A DNA stretch of 64,000 nucleotides from Bacillota bacterium. Lineage in GTDB: Bacteria; Bacillota; Clostridia; Christensenellales; Christensenellaceae. The position numbers and the translations under genes were made by a program. Under the pieces are notes generated by a model. It made no database searches. It saw nothing but the letters and a program-made list of their open reading frames with translations, and had not been told where the DNA came from. How positions within the stretch are numbered: position 1 is the stretch's first letter; every line of letters begins with the position of its first letter. Below, piece by piece: positions 41,785 to 50,355 of the stretch. The stretch covers positions 248,001-312,000 of the forward strand of contig JAEYKI010000019.1 of NCBI GenBank assembly GCA_023408315.1, written 5' to 3'.

Positions 41785-42585
41785 TTATTTTATGGCTCTG
41801 CCTTTAAAGAACGTGTAGCAAAAAACGCCGTCCGGCTCGGCAGTGCGGTACAGGTCTCGGATTCCTTTTTCCCACGTTTGCGGGTCTATCATGTTTTTTG
41901 CAATGGCTTGCTGCCGCACGCCTTCAATCATTGCCGTGAACGTCTTTTTGGTAAAGCCCTCCGAGAGAGCCTGGTTCCGGCCCTCCGCATATACCATTTT
42001 GGGCCGGACGGTAATGCGCCTGAAGCCCGCCTGCCGCAGAAGGGGGTACACCTCCCGGCCAATCAGCGAATTGCCGCCCAGTGCCGCCTGAAGGCCAACC
42101 TGGCAGCGGATTGCTTTTTCTGCTTCCTCGCTCCTGGGATAAAAATATGCGGAGCCGTGGTCCCCCTCAATGAGCGTGATGGAGCCGCCTTTTTTAAGGA
42201 CGCGCTTGAGTGCGGTAAGGGCGCGCACCGGCTCCCGCAAGTGCTCCAGCACAAAGCAGACAAACACATGGTCGAACGATTCGTCCGCAAAGGGCAGATC
42301 AAAAATATCGCCTTTTATAAATTTAACGTTTTTAAGGCCCAGCGCATCCGTCCGATTGACCGCCTGGCACAGGGAATCCCGGGAGACGTCCATGCATGTA
42401 AAATGCGCCTGTGCGCTCATACTTGCCAGCGTTACGGTCTGCGATCCGGTTCCGCAGCCCGCCTCCAGCACCATTGCCCCCGCAGGATACCTTGTTCCGC
42501 TGTGCAGCAGGCGCGCCAGCGTATCCGCCTGGTCCGCCAGCCGGTCCGCTTCGCGCTGCGAATATCCGTGTACATAGTCGCTCAT
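41785..42585 (-). CDS. SAM-dependent methyltransferase (class I)
   Basis: 266-aa enzyme with motif I VLEAGCGTGSQTV, acidic motif II FTCMDVSRD, GDIFDLPFADESFDHVFVCF and LKKGGSITLIEGDHG. This pattern is of the UbiE/small-molecule type. I place the start at 42585, where it makes an ATGA overlap with the stop of the glycosyltransferase gene; the ATG at 42591 is only 3 nt from the ribosome site. The pairing with a GT1 enzyme and an MFS pump suggests small-molecule tailoring. Confidence 0.88.
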   Translation of the reverse strand: MSDYVHGYSQREADRLADQADTLARLLHSGTRYPAGAMVLEAGCGTGSQTVTLASMSAQAHFTCMDVSRDSLCQAVNRTDALGLKNVKFIKGDIFDLPFADESFDHVFVCFVLEHLREPVRALTALKRVLKKGGSITLIEGDHGSAYFYPRSEEAEKAIRCQVGLQAALGGNSLIGREVYPLLRQAGFRRITVRPKMVYAEGRNQALSEGFTKKTFTAMIEGVRQQAIAKNMIDPQTWEKGIRDLYRTAEPDGVFCYTFFKGRAIK

Positions 42586-43769
42586 CCGCATTTACTCCTT
42601 TGTTTTTTGCTTTCGGCCAGGTTCATTATAGCGTGGACCGCGCTTTTAACGCCCCCCAGGCTCAGGAGGTCTTCTCCGGCTTTTTTGGCGTTTTGCGCGT
42701 AAAAGCCGTTTTGCTCAAACTCATGCATACAGGCGGAGAGGGCGTCTGCCGTAAAATCTTCCGCTTCCATGCGTATACCCGCGCCAAGGCTTACAATTGA
42801 TTCGGCGTTATATTTGCGTTCAAACACGCGCCCCGGGCAGACGATCTGGGGAACGCCGTACAGAAGGCCGGTCATAATGCTGTTTTGGCCGCCGTGGTTA
42901 ATATATGCGGCCGCGTCCGGCATTAAAGTGGAAAAATCAAAACGCTTGCCTACGGTAATATTTCCCTGCGTAAACGGCTTTAGCTGAGCGGACGCAATAT
43001 GTACGGAATACCGGGAATCCCGGAATGCCTGCGTAAGCGCTTTTACAAGAAGATCAGGCGCAAGCGTGCCTGTCCCCACATACGCAATAATATTTTTGCG
43101 TTTGTTTTCTCCGGATTGCAGGGCGGGGGGGAGAAAAGGGCCGGTAAATACAATGTTTTCTCCCTCGATCGGTTCAAGAGCGTGTGAACTGGGTACAATT
43201 TTAAGGTCCGCCCAGTTCAGCACTTCCAATACGGATTGGAGCTGAGGCAAACCGTATTGACGGATGTACTCGCGCACGCGCGGGCTGAATTTTGGGTCGC
43301 ATGCGTATTCCGCCCGTACGGGATAGCTGAAACCGGCGGCAACCGGAACGTTTTCCAGTTTTGCCGCAACAATGGCGGAAAGCCTGAATTCGGCATACAC
43401 CACATCCGGCTTGAGCGTTTGGATTGCCTGCCTTAAAGCAGCCACATCATCAGCAAAATACCTCTTGTTCAAAGCACCTGAAAAAAAGAGGACCTGTTCA
43501 AAGCTGTGCACCGCCGCGCGCTGCGGCGCGCCCATTGCAGTGGCGAATTTGGACATGCCCCTGCCCAGAAACATGGGCAGCCCGAAGGGCGAGGGAATGG
43601 GGCATTCAAAATTCCGGGCGCCGGGGACCTCGCGGTAGTTGCCGTCCAGAGCGGCGCAGAATGCGGGGGTATGGCCCAAATCCAGCAGGCATTGGCAAAG
43701 CTGCGCGGCTCTTGTTGCCGGGCCGCTGGTTTCCATTATGACAGCCATAGGAGCAATCAGAACTTTCAT
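42582..43769 (-). CDS. GT1-family glycosyltransferase (MGT/UGT-like)
   Basis: 395-aa GT-B enzyme. The C-terminal nucleotide-sugar region has YVGTGTLAPDLLVKAL, AAYINHGGQNSIMTGLLYG and VPQIVCPGRVFERKYN, the UDP-glycosyltransferase signature found in macrolide, polyketide and sterol glycosyltransferases. The N-terminal acceptor half (APMAVIMETSGPATRAAQLC) is divergent. It probably glycosylates a hydrophobic small molecule. 16 nt downstream of the MFS gene. Confidence 0.87.
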   Translation of the reverse strand: MKVLIAPMAVIMETSGPATRAAQLCQCLLDLGHTPAFCAALDGNYREVPGARNFECPIPSPFGLPMFLGRGMSKFATAMGAPQRAAVHSFEQVLFFSGALNKRYFADDVAALRQAIQTLKPDVVYAEFRLSAIVAAKLENVPVAAGFSYPVRAEYACDPKFSPRVREYIRQYGLPQLQSVLEVLNWADLKIVPSSHALEPIEGENIVFTGPFLPPALQSGENKRKNIIAYVGTGTLAPDLLVKALTQAFRDSRYSVHIASAQLKPFTQGNITVGKRFDFSTLMPDAAAYINHGGQNSIMTGLLYGVPQIVCPGRVFERKYNAESIVSLGAGIRMEAEDFTADALSACMHEFEQNGFYAQNAKKAGEDLLSLGGVKSAVHAIMNLAESKKQRSKCG

Positions 43770-43785
43770 ATCGGTCTCCTTTGCG

Positions 43786-45027
43786 CTATGCGGATAAATT
43801 TTTTTGTTTATATTTTTTTAAAAATGCCGTCAGGGCAAGCAGGATCAGAATAACGGCGCCGCAGGCGAAAAATCCCGTGGCAGGGCCCAGTTTATCTGTA
43901 AACAGCCCGGCGTACAGATTGCCCGGGGGCGTTGAACCGCCGAGTGCCAGCGTATATACGCTCATCACCCGGCCGCGGAAGTCGTCGTTTGTATTGAGCT
44001 GCAGGGTTGAGTTTGCGCTGGAAGAAAAAGAAACAAAGAAAAAACCGGAGGCAGCCATAAAGAGCGCGGTGAGCAGGTAAGAGGTGGTGAACGATATCAG
44101 TATCAGCATAACGCCCGTCATAACGGGAAAATACGCCAGCACCAGCCTGCCGGGGCCTTTTATGCTGCGCGTTGCGATGAACATGGCGCCCAGAAAAGAA
44201 CCCACCCCCATAAAAGACATCAGAAATCCAAATCCCGCTTCCTGCTGGTGCAGCACCACGGTGGAAAAAACAGGCGCCAGCACGGTATAGTTCATGGCAA
44301 ACGCAGATACAATCAGCACAATAATAATGGTTTTAAAAAGAACAGGGGTGTTTTTGATATGCCTAAGGCCTTCCATAATGCTCGCGAATACTTTTTCGCC
44401 TTGCTTTTTGACCATTTGAACCGTGTCCGTTTTGATAAACAACAAACTGACGATGACCGCCGCAAAACTGAATGAATTGATGTAAAAGCAATAAGCGATG
44501 CCAAAAGCCCCCATGATAACGCCTGCCAGGGCCGGACCCAATATCCTTGCAATGTTAAATACGGAGGAGTTGAGAGCCACCGCGTTTAAAAGGTGTTTCT
44601 TGCCCACAAGCTGAATCACGAAGGACTGGCGGGTGGGCATGTCGAACGTGTTCACAACACCCAGCGCGGTTGCGGCAAACAATATGTGCCAGTACTGAAC
44701 TTTGCCGGACCACACCAGCAGGGCGAGCATAAGCGTGATAACCAGCGACGCGGATTGCGTTACCAGCAATATGCGTTTATTTGGATACCTGTCTATCAGA
44801 ATGCCCGCGAACAGGGACAAAAGCATCATGGGCAAAAACTGCATGATGCCCACCAGGGAAAGCAGCAGCGGCGAATTGGTGAGCGAATAGGCCAGCCAGG
44901 GCTGAGCAATGTTTTGCATCCACGTACCTATCAAAGATACGCACATGCCCAGCCAGTATACCCTGAAATTTTTATGCCGCAGTGCCATAAACGGGTTGTT
45001 TAGCCTGCTTGTATGATCGCCTTTCAT
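43786..45027 (-). CDS. MFS transporter, MFS_3/enterobactin-exporter type
   Basis: 413-aa membrane protein with about 12 helices. The N-terminal region HKNFRVYWLGMCVSLIGTWM with AGILIDRYPNKR is typical of EntS/MefA-like exporters. It heads the operon with the GT1 and methyltransferase genes, so export (or self-protection by efflux) of a modified compound is plausible. Substrate unknown. Confidence 0.87.
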   Translation of the reverse strand: MKGDHTSRLNNPFMALRHKNFRVYWLGMCVSLIGTWMQNIAQPWLAYSLTNSPLLLSLVGIMQFLPMMLLSLFAGILIDRYPNKRILLVTQSASLVITLMLALLVWSGKVQYWHILFAATALGVVNTFDMPTRQSFVIQLVGKKHLLNAVALNSSVFNIARILGPALAGVIMGAFGIAYCFYINSFSFAAVIVSLLFIKTDTVQMVKKQGEKVFASIMEGLRHIKNTPVLFKTIIIVLIVSAFAMNYTVLAPVFSTVVLHQQEAGFGFLMSFMGVGSFLGAMFIATRSIKGPGRLVLAYFPVMTGVMLILISFTTSYLLTALFMAASGFFFVSFSSSANSTLQLNTNDDFRGRVMSVYTLALGGSTPPGNLYAGLFTDKLGPATGFFACGAVILILLALTAFLKKYKQKNLSA

Positions 45028-45115
45028 GAATGCCCTGTTCTTTCCGCTTTAAAAACCATATTTAAAACCAATTGTATTTTATCACGAAAACGGGGCCAAT
45101 ACAATTAAGGACGGG

Positions 45116-45721
45116 TTACTTGCTCACGCTTTTTTGGGGCACAATGGTTATTTTGGGAGCGCTTTGGTATTCTTTTTCCGGGGGGCGTATAGGCTTTATG
45201 GCACGCAGGGAAACAGTCATTTCCAAAACGGTGTTCCTTTGGCGCATGATTTCATAAAAAATTTCCTCAGCCGTTTTGCCGCTGTATTTATCTTCCACCA
45301 GCAGTTCAATATTCTCGGCCTGCCAGTCTCCGCGGTATCCGTAATCCGCACGCCAGTAACAGGGCTGGGCAAAGTATTCAAACGAATTCAAAAAATATGG
45401 GCGCATATGCGTGGGGTCCTCGAATGCGGCGTCGGAAGAACCGTAAGGAACCAGGAACACGGCCCTGGCGTCTGGCTTTGCGATGCGGTGCAGTTCCTGC
45501 ATAAATGGAAGAGTGTTTTTTAAATGTTCTATTGTATGAATACACATTATTTCGTCTATGCTGTTTTCCTGAAACGGAAGCGGAACCGTTCCGCAGGTAT
45601 CCAGGTTCGCCACCACGTCCACACCGGGAAGCGGCGCGATATCCAGATTAATCCAGCCCTGCAGTATTGTTCTGCCGCACCCAAGATGCAGGCGGATTTT
45701 TTCCAAATTAGAATGATCCAT
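45116..45721 (-). CDS. class I SAM-dependent methyltransferase, predicted cell-surface glycan type
   Basis: 201-aa protein with LHLGCGRTILQGWINLDIAP, FQENSIDEIMCIHTIEHL and LHRIAKPDARAVFLVP. The LGCG/GWxNLD form with EHL belongs to methyltransferases often found in polysaccharide or glycosyltransferase clusters. The start MDHSNLEK at 45721 follows GAAGG; a longer upstream extension on this strand lies over the DUF3892 gene and is rejected. Confidence 0.82.
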   Translation of the reverse strand: MDHSNLEKIRLHLGCGRTILQGWINLDIAPLPGVDVVANLDTCGTVPLPFQENSIDEIMCIHTIEHLKNTLPFMQELHRIAKPDARAVFLVPYGSSDAAFEDPTHMRPYFLNSFEYFAQPCYWRADYGYRGDWQAENIELLVEDKYSGKTAEEIFYEIMRQRNTVLEMTVSLRAIKPIRPPEKEYQSAPKITIVPQKSVSK

Positions 45722-45853
45722 GGCGAGCCTTCTTTTTTTTGCGTTTGATTCAGTATATGGAAATACAGGCGAATATGTGTAACAGGAATACATGTATGGT
45801 ATAAATGCAAAAACGGGGAATGCTATGAATAGAAAATGAGAGGAGAAAATAGC

Positions 45854-46177
45854 ATGACATATTTGGACCAAATCCGGATGCAGAACCTGGCGAATTCCGG
45901 AATGATGAATAAAATAAACCCAATGCCCGCACCGGATGCGGAGAGCATTGTGGCCGTTACAAAACGCGGGGGAGAGATTACGGGATACCAGCTTTCCGGC
46001 GGACGCGTTGTATCCAAGCAGGAAGGCATTCAAATGGCCAAAGAAGGCCGGATAGCAGGCGTGGGCGTGGCGGAGAACAGGGGAGAAGAGTATCTGCGTA
46101 CATTGCCGGACAACCTGGATGAAAACAACCTGGGCAATCTGCCGGTAATAGAAGAACGAAACCAGACGCTCTCCTGA
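45854..46177 (+). CDS. DUF3892 domain protein
   Basis: 107-aa protein with the DUF3892 core: IVAVTKRGGEITGYQLSGGR, MAKEGRIAGVGVAENRGEEY and a Asn/Asp/Leu-rich end (NLDENNLGNLP). The family is common in Clostridia and has no known role. ATG 45854 follows AGAGGAG by 8 nt. Divergent from the methyltransferase at 45116. Confidence 0.8.
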   Translation: MTYLDQIRMQNLANSGMMNKINPMPAPDAESIVAVTKRGGEITGYQLSGGRVVSKQEGIQMAKEGRIAGVGVAENRGEEYLRTLPDNLDENNLGNLPVIEERNQTLS

Positions 46178-46229
46178 ATATTTTCTAAAAACTGGTTTAA
46201 AAATTTTAAAAAGGAAATAATAAAATTAG

Positions 46230-46291
46230 ACTCCCGATGCGTCCGGATGAACAATGGCGTTTATCCGGATAATATGAACCGGGAGTTTTTT
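46230..46291 (+). terminator. terminator after DUF3892 gene
   Basis: ACTCCCG and CGGGAGT close a long loop that holds a nested TCCGGAT/ATCCGGA stem, followed by six T. It may also serve the convergent lipoprotein gene. Confidence 0.7.
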
Positions 46292-46306
46292 ATGCGTTTT
46301 GGGCGG

Positions 46307-46927
46307 TCAGCTTACCTGGCCAATATCCTCGGTGGGGTGCAGAGGATTTGTTTTTAAAATTTCCTCCACTTCCTCATAACCGGTTGGAAAAGCAAAGTTG
46401 TACCGCGCGGGCAGCGCAAATACGTATGTTGAATTGCGCCCCAGTTCGGTGGGGTTCACAGGAGCCCCGCCAATGTGCAGCTTATCCGCCTGTATGTCCG
46501 ACCACTGTGCCAGCGTGAATATCATGATGGGAATATCCTGCCGTGGATTTTTTTCCGTCCACTGGGGATGACGGATGCTGAGCTCGGGCCCGTTCTTGGT
46601 CAGGTTATTTCCCTTGCCGTCCTGAATGGAACCTTCCCATTTGGATGTGACGATGGTATAGCCTTTCCAGCTTTGGGGCAGTGAAAAACTGAAGCCGTAT
46701 TCCGCGTTGTTGTATGTAAGGACAGTTTGAGTTGCGGAAGCGGACGGGCTGGCGCTGCCGGACGGAACAAGCGAAAGAGTGGCGGAAGGACTCGCCTGGA
46801 CCGACGCGCTGGGAGAGGGGGACGGTGTGGCGACAGGCTGCGTGGCCTGCGGGCCGCCGAATGTTTCGCAGCCAAGCAGGCTGAAGAACACTAACAAAAT
46901 AAGCGCGGCGCATATGGTTTTTTTCAT
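46307..46927 (-). CDS. lipoprotein with Ser/Pro-rich linker
   Basis: 206-aa lipoprotein: signal peptide and lipobox SLLGC, a low-complexity P/S/A/T linker (about 25-68), then a folded domain with YNNAEYGFSFSLPQSWKGYT. That last motif is typical of PsbP/DcrB-like domains in clostridial lipoproteins. It should sit on the outer face of the membrane. Function unknown; monocistronic. Confidence 0.8.
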   Translation of the reverse strand: MKKTICAALILLVFFSLLGCETFGGPQATQPVATPSPSPSASVQASPSATLSLVPSGSASPSASATQTVLTYNNAEYGFSFSLPQSWKGYTIVTSKWEGSIQDGKGNNLTKNGPELSIRHPQWTEKNPRQDIPIMIFTLAQWSDIQADKLHIGGAPVNPTELGRNSTYVFALPARYNFAFPTGYEEVEEILKTNPLHPTEDIGQVS

Positions 46928-47014
46928 AACACTACCTCCTTGAGTGGAGCCAACCTACATACCCGTAGTATGTGATGTTTTTCCAGTTTTTATAAAAAAT
47001 GTGATAAGCACAAA

Positions 47015-47626
47015 TTACCGGATGAAATCCACATCCCACATGATCTGCCGGATGAGCGCCAGGTAGTCGCCCTGGTACTGGAAATAATTCTGGGTGATCA
47101 ACACCGCAATTCCGTGCGCCAGGCCCCAGGCAAACAGGATTAGCTCTTCTTCATCCGCCGGGTTTTTGGACTGCTCCAACAAAGAAGTCCGGTAGTCCCT
47201 GACCGCCTGTATAAACGTTTGATAGGGCAGGCTCATGTTGTAGGGAAGTGATTTATCCAATTGTTCTTCAGAAAATTTCCGGTTGAAGTCGCTGAAGAAC
47301 AGGAACCGCATATATTCCGGGTTTTTGATCAGAAACTCCACATATGAAAAGGCCATTTCCCTGAGCTGGTTTCTATTGTCTCCCGGATGCTTGGACATTG
47401 CTTCTTTGAGAAACTGGTTGAATTTATTGTTTACTTCGTCGATCACGGCGGCAATCAGGTTCTCTTTGTTTTTAAAGTGCCGGTAAGGGGCGGTGTGGCT
47501 GACCCCGCAGGCTTTCGCAACTTTCCGCATGGAAAAACTGTCATATCCTTCTGTCCCCATGATACGGATGCTGTTTATGATCATTTCTTCCTTGAGGTTT
47601 TTATGATGATAACCGGATTTGCCCAA
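47015..47626 (-). CDS. TetR/AcrR family transcriptional regulator
   Basis: 203-aa repressor. The helix-turn-helix (about 10-57) shows GYDSFSMRKVAKACGVSHTA and PYRHFKNKENLI. The C-terminal ligand domain resembles TetR_C_33/WHG type. No obvious target gene: the lipoprotein at 46307 lies 87 nt downstream on the same strand and is the nearest candidate. Confidence 0.9.
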   Translation of the reverse strand: MGKSGYHHKNLKEEMIINSIRIMGTEGYDSFSMRKVAKACGVSHTAPYRHFKNKENLIAAVIDEVNNKFNQFLKEAMSKHPGDNRNQLREMAFSYVEFLIKNPEYMRFLFFSDFNRKFSEEQLDKSLPYNMSLPYQTFIQAVRDYRTSLLEQSKNPADEEELILFAWGLAHGIAVLITQNYFQYQGDYLALIRQIMWDVDFIR

Positions 47627-47658
47627 TAGTACCCCTCCTACCTTAACCTTATGCGCGT

Positions 47659-47687
47659 ATTATACCATTTGCTTGCCCGGTTGACAA
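47659..47687 (-). promoter_or_regulatory. promoter of TetR-family gene
   Basis: On the minus strand TTGTCA, 17-bp spacer, TATAAT, about 33 bp before the start codon. Confidence 0.75.
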
Positions 47688-47754
47688 TGAATGCAAATAA
47701 ATGGGAGACGGCAAGCGCGTGGATAGCAATAAAATTGCGGAGTTGTTTATAAAA

Positions 47755-48312
47755 TCATCTGCCGGCAAAATCCATCTGTGTACAAATTTTGTCCTGCGCG
47801 TCTGCCCCGGCAATCTTTCCGCAGAGGTAGAGGCCCAAGTCTATGGCCGAGGTAACGCCGCGCGCAGTAACGATATTGCCGTCCTCCACAACCCGCTCCA
47901 TGGAGATATGATCCGTAAATCTTTTTAAGGCTTCCATCATGGCGGGATGGGTCGTTGCGCGTCTGCCCTCAAGCAAACCGGCCGCGCCCAGCAAAAGCGC
48001 GCCTCCGCATACCGCTGCTATGCAGGAAGTGGCGGGAGCAGACCGAATCCATGCCAGAAACTGCGCGTCGCGTATAAGCGCCGAGATGCCGTTTCCGCCG
48101 GGGATACAGATATAGTTATATTCCGCAAGGCTGTTTTGTACTTTATCCGGCTTTAGTTCCAGCCCCTCAAAAGATCGCACGGCAGGGGTCCAGGCGCAAA
48201 CGTCATACGAAAGATCCATAAATCCCATTGTTTTCAGGCGGGTCAGGGGATCGTACATGCCTGAAAAATCAAGCAGGGTCATTCCATCGTAAATAATAAA
48301 AGCTATTTTCAT
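47755..48312 (-). CDS. DJ-1/PfpI family protein
   Basis: 185-aa protein with the family nucleophile elbow AAVCGGALLLGAAGLLEGR followed by ATTHP, and the N-terminal IIYDGMTLLDFSGMYDPL. The pattern is closest to isonitrile hydratase/ThiJ-like members. Whether it is a hydratase, glyoxalase-type or regulatory protein cannot be told. It follows the cysteine synthase gene by 27 nt on the same strand. Confidence 0.88.
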   Translation of the reverse strand: MKIAFIIYDGMTLLDFSGMYDPLTRLKTMGFMDLSYDVCAWTPAVRSFEGLELKPDKVQNSLAEYNYICIPGGNGISALIRDAQFLAWIRSAPATSCIAAVCGGALLLGAAGLLEGRRATTHPAMMEALKRFTDHISMERVVEDGNIVTARGVTSAIDLGLYLCGKIAGADAQDKICTQMDFAGR

Positions 48313-48339
48313 ATAACCACTCCTTTTGAGCCGTAGCGT

Positions 48340-49236
48340 TTATAAAAAAAGTTTTGTACTCAGGTATTTTTCTCCTCTGTCCGGAAAAATGCAAACGATG
48401 ACGCCAAGGTCTATTGTTTCGGCCACACGCGCGGCAGCCAGCATGGCCGCGCCGGAGGACATGCCGCAGAAAATGCCTTCTTCTTTTATGATTCTGCGCG
48501 CCATTGCGAACGCTTCTTCGGAATCGATCATAATGGAGGTATCAATTCTGCCGGGATCGTAAATCTCCGGCACAATGGCTTCCTGCATGTTCTTAAGGCC
48601 CTGGATATAATGGCCCCGCACCGGATGCGCTTCTATGATGCGGACATACGGATTGAGTTCTTTTAAACGCTTTGCTGTGCCCATCAGGGTGCCGGAGGTG
48701 CCCAGGGCGGAGACGAAATGCGTCACCCGTCCGTCCGTATCGCGGAGAATCTCTTCTGCGGTGGTTGAGTAATGCGCCACCTTATTGTACCGGTTGGTAA
48801 ATTGGTCGGGCATGAAGTATTTATCCGGGTTCTGGGCGACGCGCCGCCTGGCTTCGCGGATTGCGCCATCCGTGCCCTGTCCGGCATCCGTTAATATTAC
48901 GGTTCCGCCAAACGCTTCTATCATTTTGCGGCGTTCCTCGGACACGGCCCCGCTCATTACGATTTCAACCTCATAGCCTTTTACGGCCGCAATCATGGCC
49001 AGGCCAATTCCCGTATTGCCGGATGTGGGTTCTATAATTATTTTGCCCGGAATGAGTATTCCTTCCGCTTCGGCCTGCTGAATCATTTTTAAGGCAATTC
49101 TGTCCTTAATGCTGCCGGTTGGGTTTGTTCCTTCTATTTTAGCGTATATTTCAACATTTTCTTTTATGCAGATCCGGTTGATTTTAACCAGCGGCGTATT
49201 GCCGATGGTATCCAAAATGGTATTACAGACATGCAT
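48340..49236 (-). CDS. cysK: cysteine synthase family PLP enzyme
   Basis: 298-aa fold-type II PLP enzyme. The PLP lysine lies in NPTGSIKDRIA, the substrate loop is EPTSGNTGIGLA, and phosphate binding is SALGTSGTLMG. Several family positions differ from standard CysK: TGS for GGS before the lysine, SGAVSEERRK for the usual PxxMSxERR, and EAHPVRGHYIQG. The GTSGT form is reminiscent of archaeal and CysM-like enzymes that accept O-phosphoserine. Cysteine synthesis from O-acetylserine or O-phosphoserine plus sulfide is likely; the donor is uncertain. Confidence 0.85.
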   Translation of the reverse strand: MHVCNTILDTIGNTPLVKINRICIKENVEIYAKIEGTNPTGSIKDRIALKMIQQAEAEGILIPGKIIIEPTSGNTGIGLAMIAAVKGYEVEIVMSGAVSEERRKMIEAFGGTVILTDAGQGTDGAIREARRRVAQNPDKYFMPDQFTNRYNKVAHYSTTAEEILRDTDGRVTHFVSALGTSGTLMGTAKRLKELNPYVRIIEAHPVRGHYIQGLKNMQEAIVPEIYDPGRIDTSIMIDSEEAFAMARRIIKEEGIFCGMSSGAAMLAAARVAETIDLGVIVCIFPDRGEKYLSTKLFL

Positions 49237-49401
49237 GCAGGTTTCTCCCTCCGCTGTTTGCCGGTAAGGTTTTATATAAGGATATGGTCATCACCATAAA
49301 AAAGTATACAAAAAATAGGCCCTGCGCGCAAGGCCGGGACGGATTTAAATTACCCTGTAATTAACATTAAACAGCCGGTTAACGGTAAAAAAGGGCCTGC
49401 T

Positions 49402-50220
49402 TTATACTTCCGGGCCGATTGACTGCTCGGACCTTATCAACTCTGTTTGGCGGCTCAGGAGCAAATCCAACTGTTTTTGGAATACATCGCCCGGCAACGG
49501 TTTGCCGTGGCTCAATATCGAAAGAGACGCGTTTAGATCGCGCAGCCGCCTAAAGCTATTCAGGGAGGCGCTCCAGTCTGCCGTTGTGTACTCAAACTGC
49601 CGGCCCGCGTCCGGATGCAGGGCGGCGGCGTCAAACAGGTCTTCCTGCTTTCCGGTAAACGCGTCGCCCACAATCAGCGTTCCGTCTCCCGGGCGGAAAA
49701 ACGATACATGCCCCGCGGTATGGCCCGGGGTATGCACCCACTGCCAACCCCGCATGCCCGGCACGCTTCTGTCCAGGGGAAGGGGAACGGAATGGAAGCT
49801 TAAGTTTATACCACCTTTGGGATACGCCTCCATTTTGTCCTCCAGTCTGTCCGTCTCGCGGCTGTCCGGCCTGGGATAATCCGCCAGGGCGGTCAAGTAA
49901 GGCATTTCCAGGGGATGCATATAAACGGGAACGTTCCAGATATCCGCCAGTTTTCCCGCTGCGCCCGCGTGTTTGACGTGTCCGTGTGTCAGGAGGATTG
50001 CCCGGGGCTTCTGCCGCCAGAATCGCTCTCTTGCCTGCTCGATAATAAAGCCTGCGGCGGCCTCCGGCCCTGTATCCACCAAAAACCAGCCGTCCACCGT
50101 ATTTTCGGGAAACCCCACCATGCACGCGGTCGCATCCGAAAGATCCAGAAGTAGTATGTCTTCCAGAACTTCTTTTGCGGAGTATAGGGCAGCGGACAGT
50201 TCGTCTTGCATGTTTTCCAT
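49402..50220 (-). CDS. metallo-beta-lactamase-fold hydrolase with altered metal motif
   Basis: 272-aa MBL-fold protein. The usual HxHxDH is THGHVKHAG, with Lys in place of the Asp that binds the second metal and activates water. The other ligand positions are kept: HTPGHTAGHV, VGDAFTG and LSHGKP. So it probably binds one metal or has changed chemistry. Related full enzymes include glyoxalase II and YflN-like proteins. ATG 50220 is preferred, 8 nt after GGAGG; a GTG three codons earlier abuts it. Confidence 0.85.
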   Translation of the reverse strand: MENMQDELSAALYSAKEVLEDILLLDLSDATACMVGFPENTVDGWFLVDTGPEAAAGFIIEQARERFWRQKPRAILLTHGHVKHAGAAGKLADIWNVPVYMHPLEMPYLTALADYPRPDSRETDRLEDKMEAYPKGGINLSFHSVPLPLDRSVPGMRGWQWVHTPGHTAGHVSFFRPGDGTLIVGDAFTGKQEDLFDAAALHPDAGRQFEYTTADWSASLNSFRRLRDLNASLSILSHGKPLPGDVFQKQLDLLLSRQTELIRSEQSIGPEV

Positions 50221-50299
50221 ATGGGGCACCTCCAGAAAAATGATTGCGCCATTATTTTGAACAGATCGGAAGGCATTTATTCTTTATTTGGCAGGGCAA

Positions 50300-50337
50300 T
50301 AAAAAAGTCCCGCTTGCAGCGTTACACTGCAAGCGGG
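50300..50337 (-). terminator. intrinsic terminator of GT4/zinc-PLC-like pair
   Basis: CCCGCTTGCAG and CTGCAAGCGGG form a perfect 11-bp stem with a 7-nt loop; on the minus strand a run of six T follows after AC. Confidence 0.9.
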
Positions 50338-50355
50338 GCTGTAAACACTTTGAAT

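Noticed and set aside
45722..46033. N-terminal extension of the methyltransferase by about 104 residues
   Set aside because: It lies opposite the DUF3892 gene, lacks a ribosome site at its start, and the family fold begins after MDHSNLEK.
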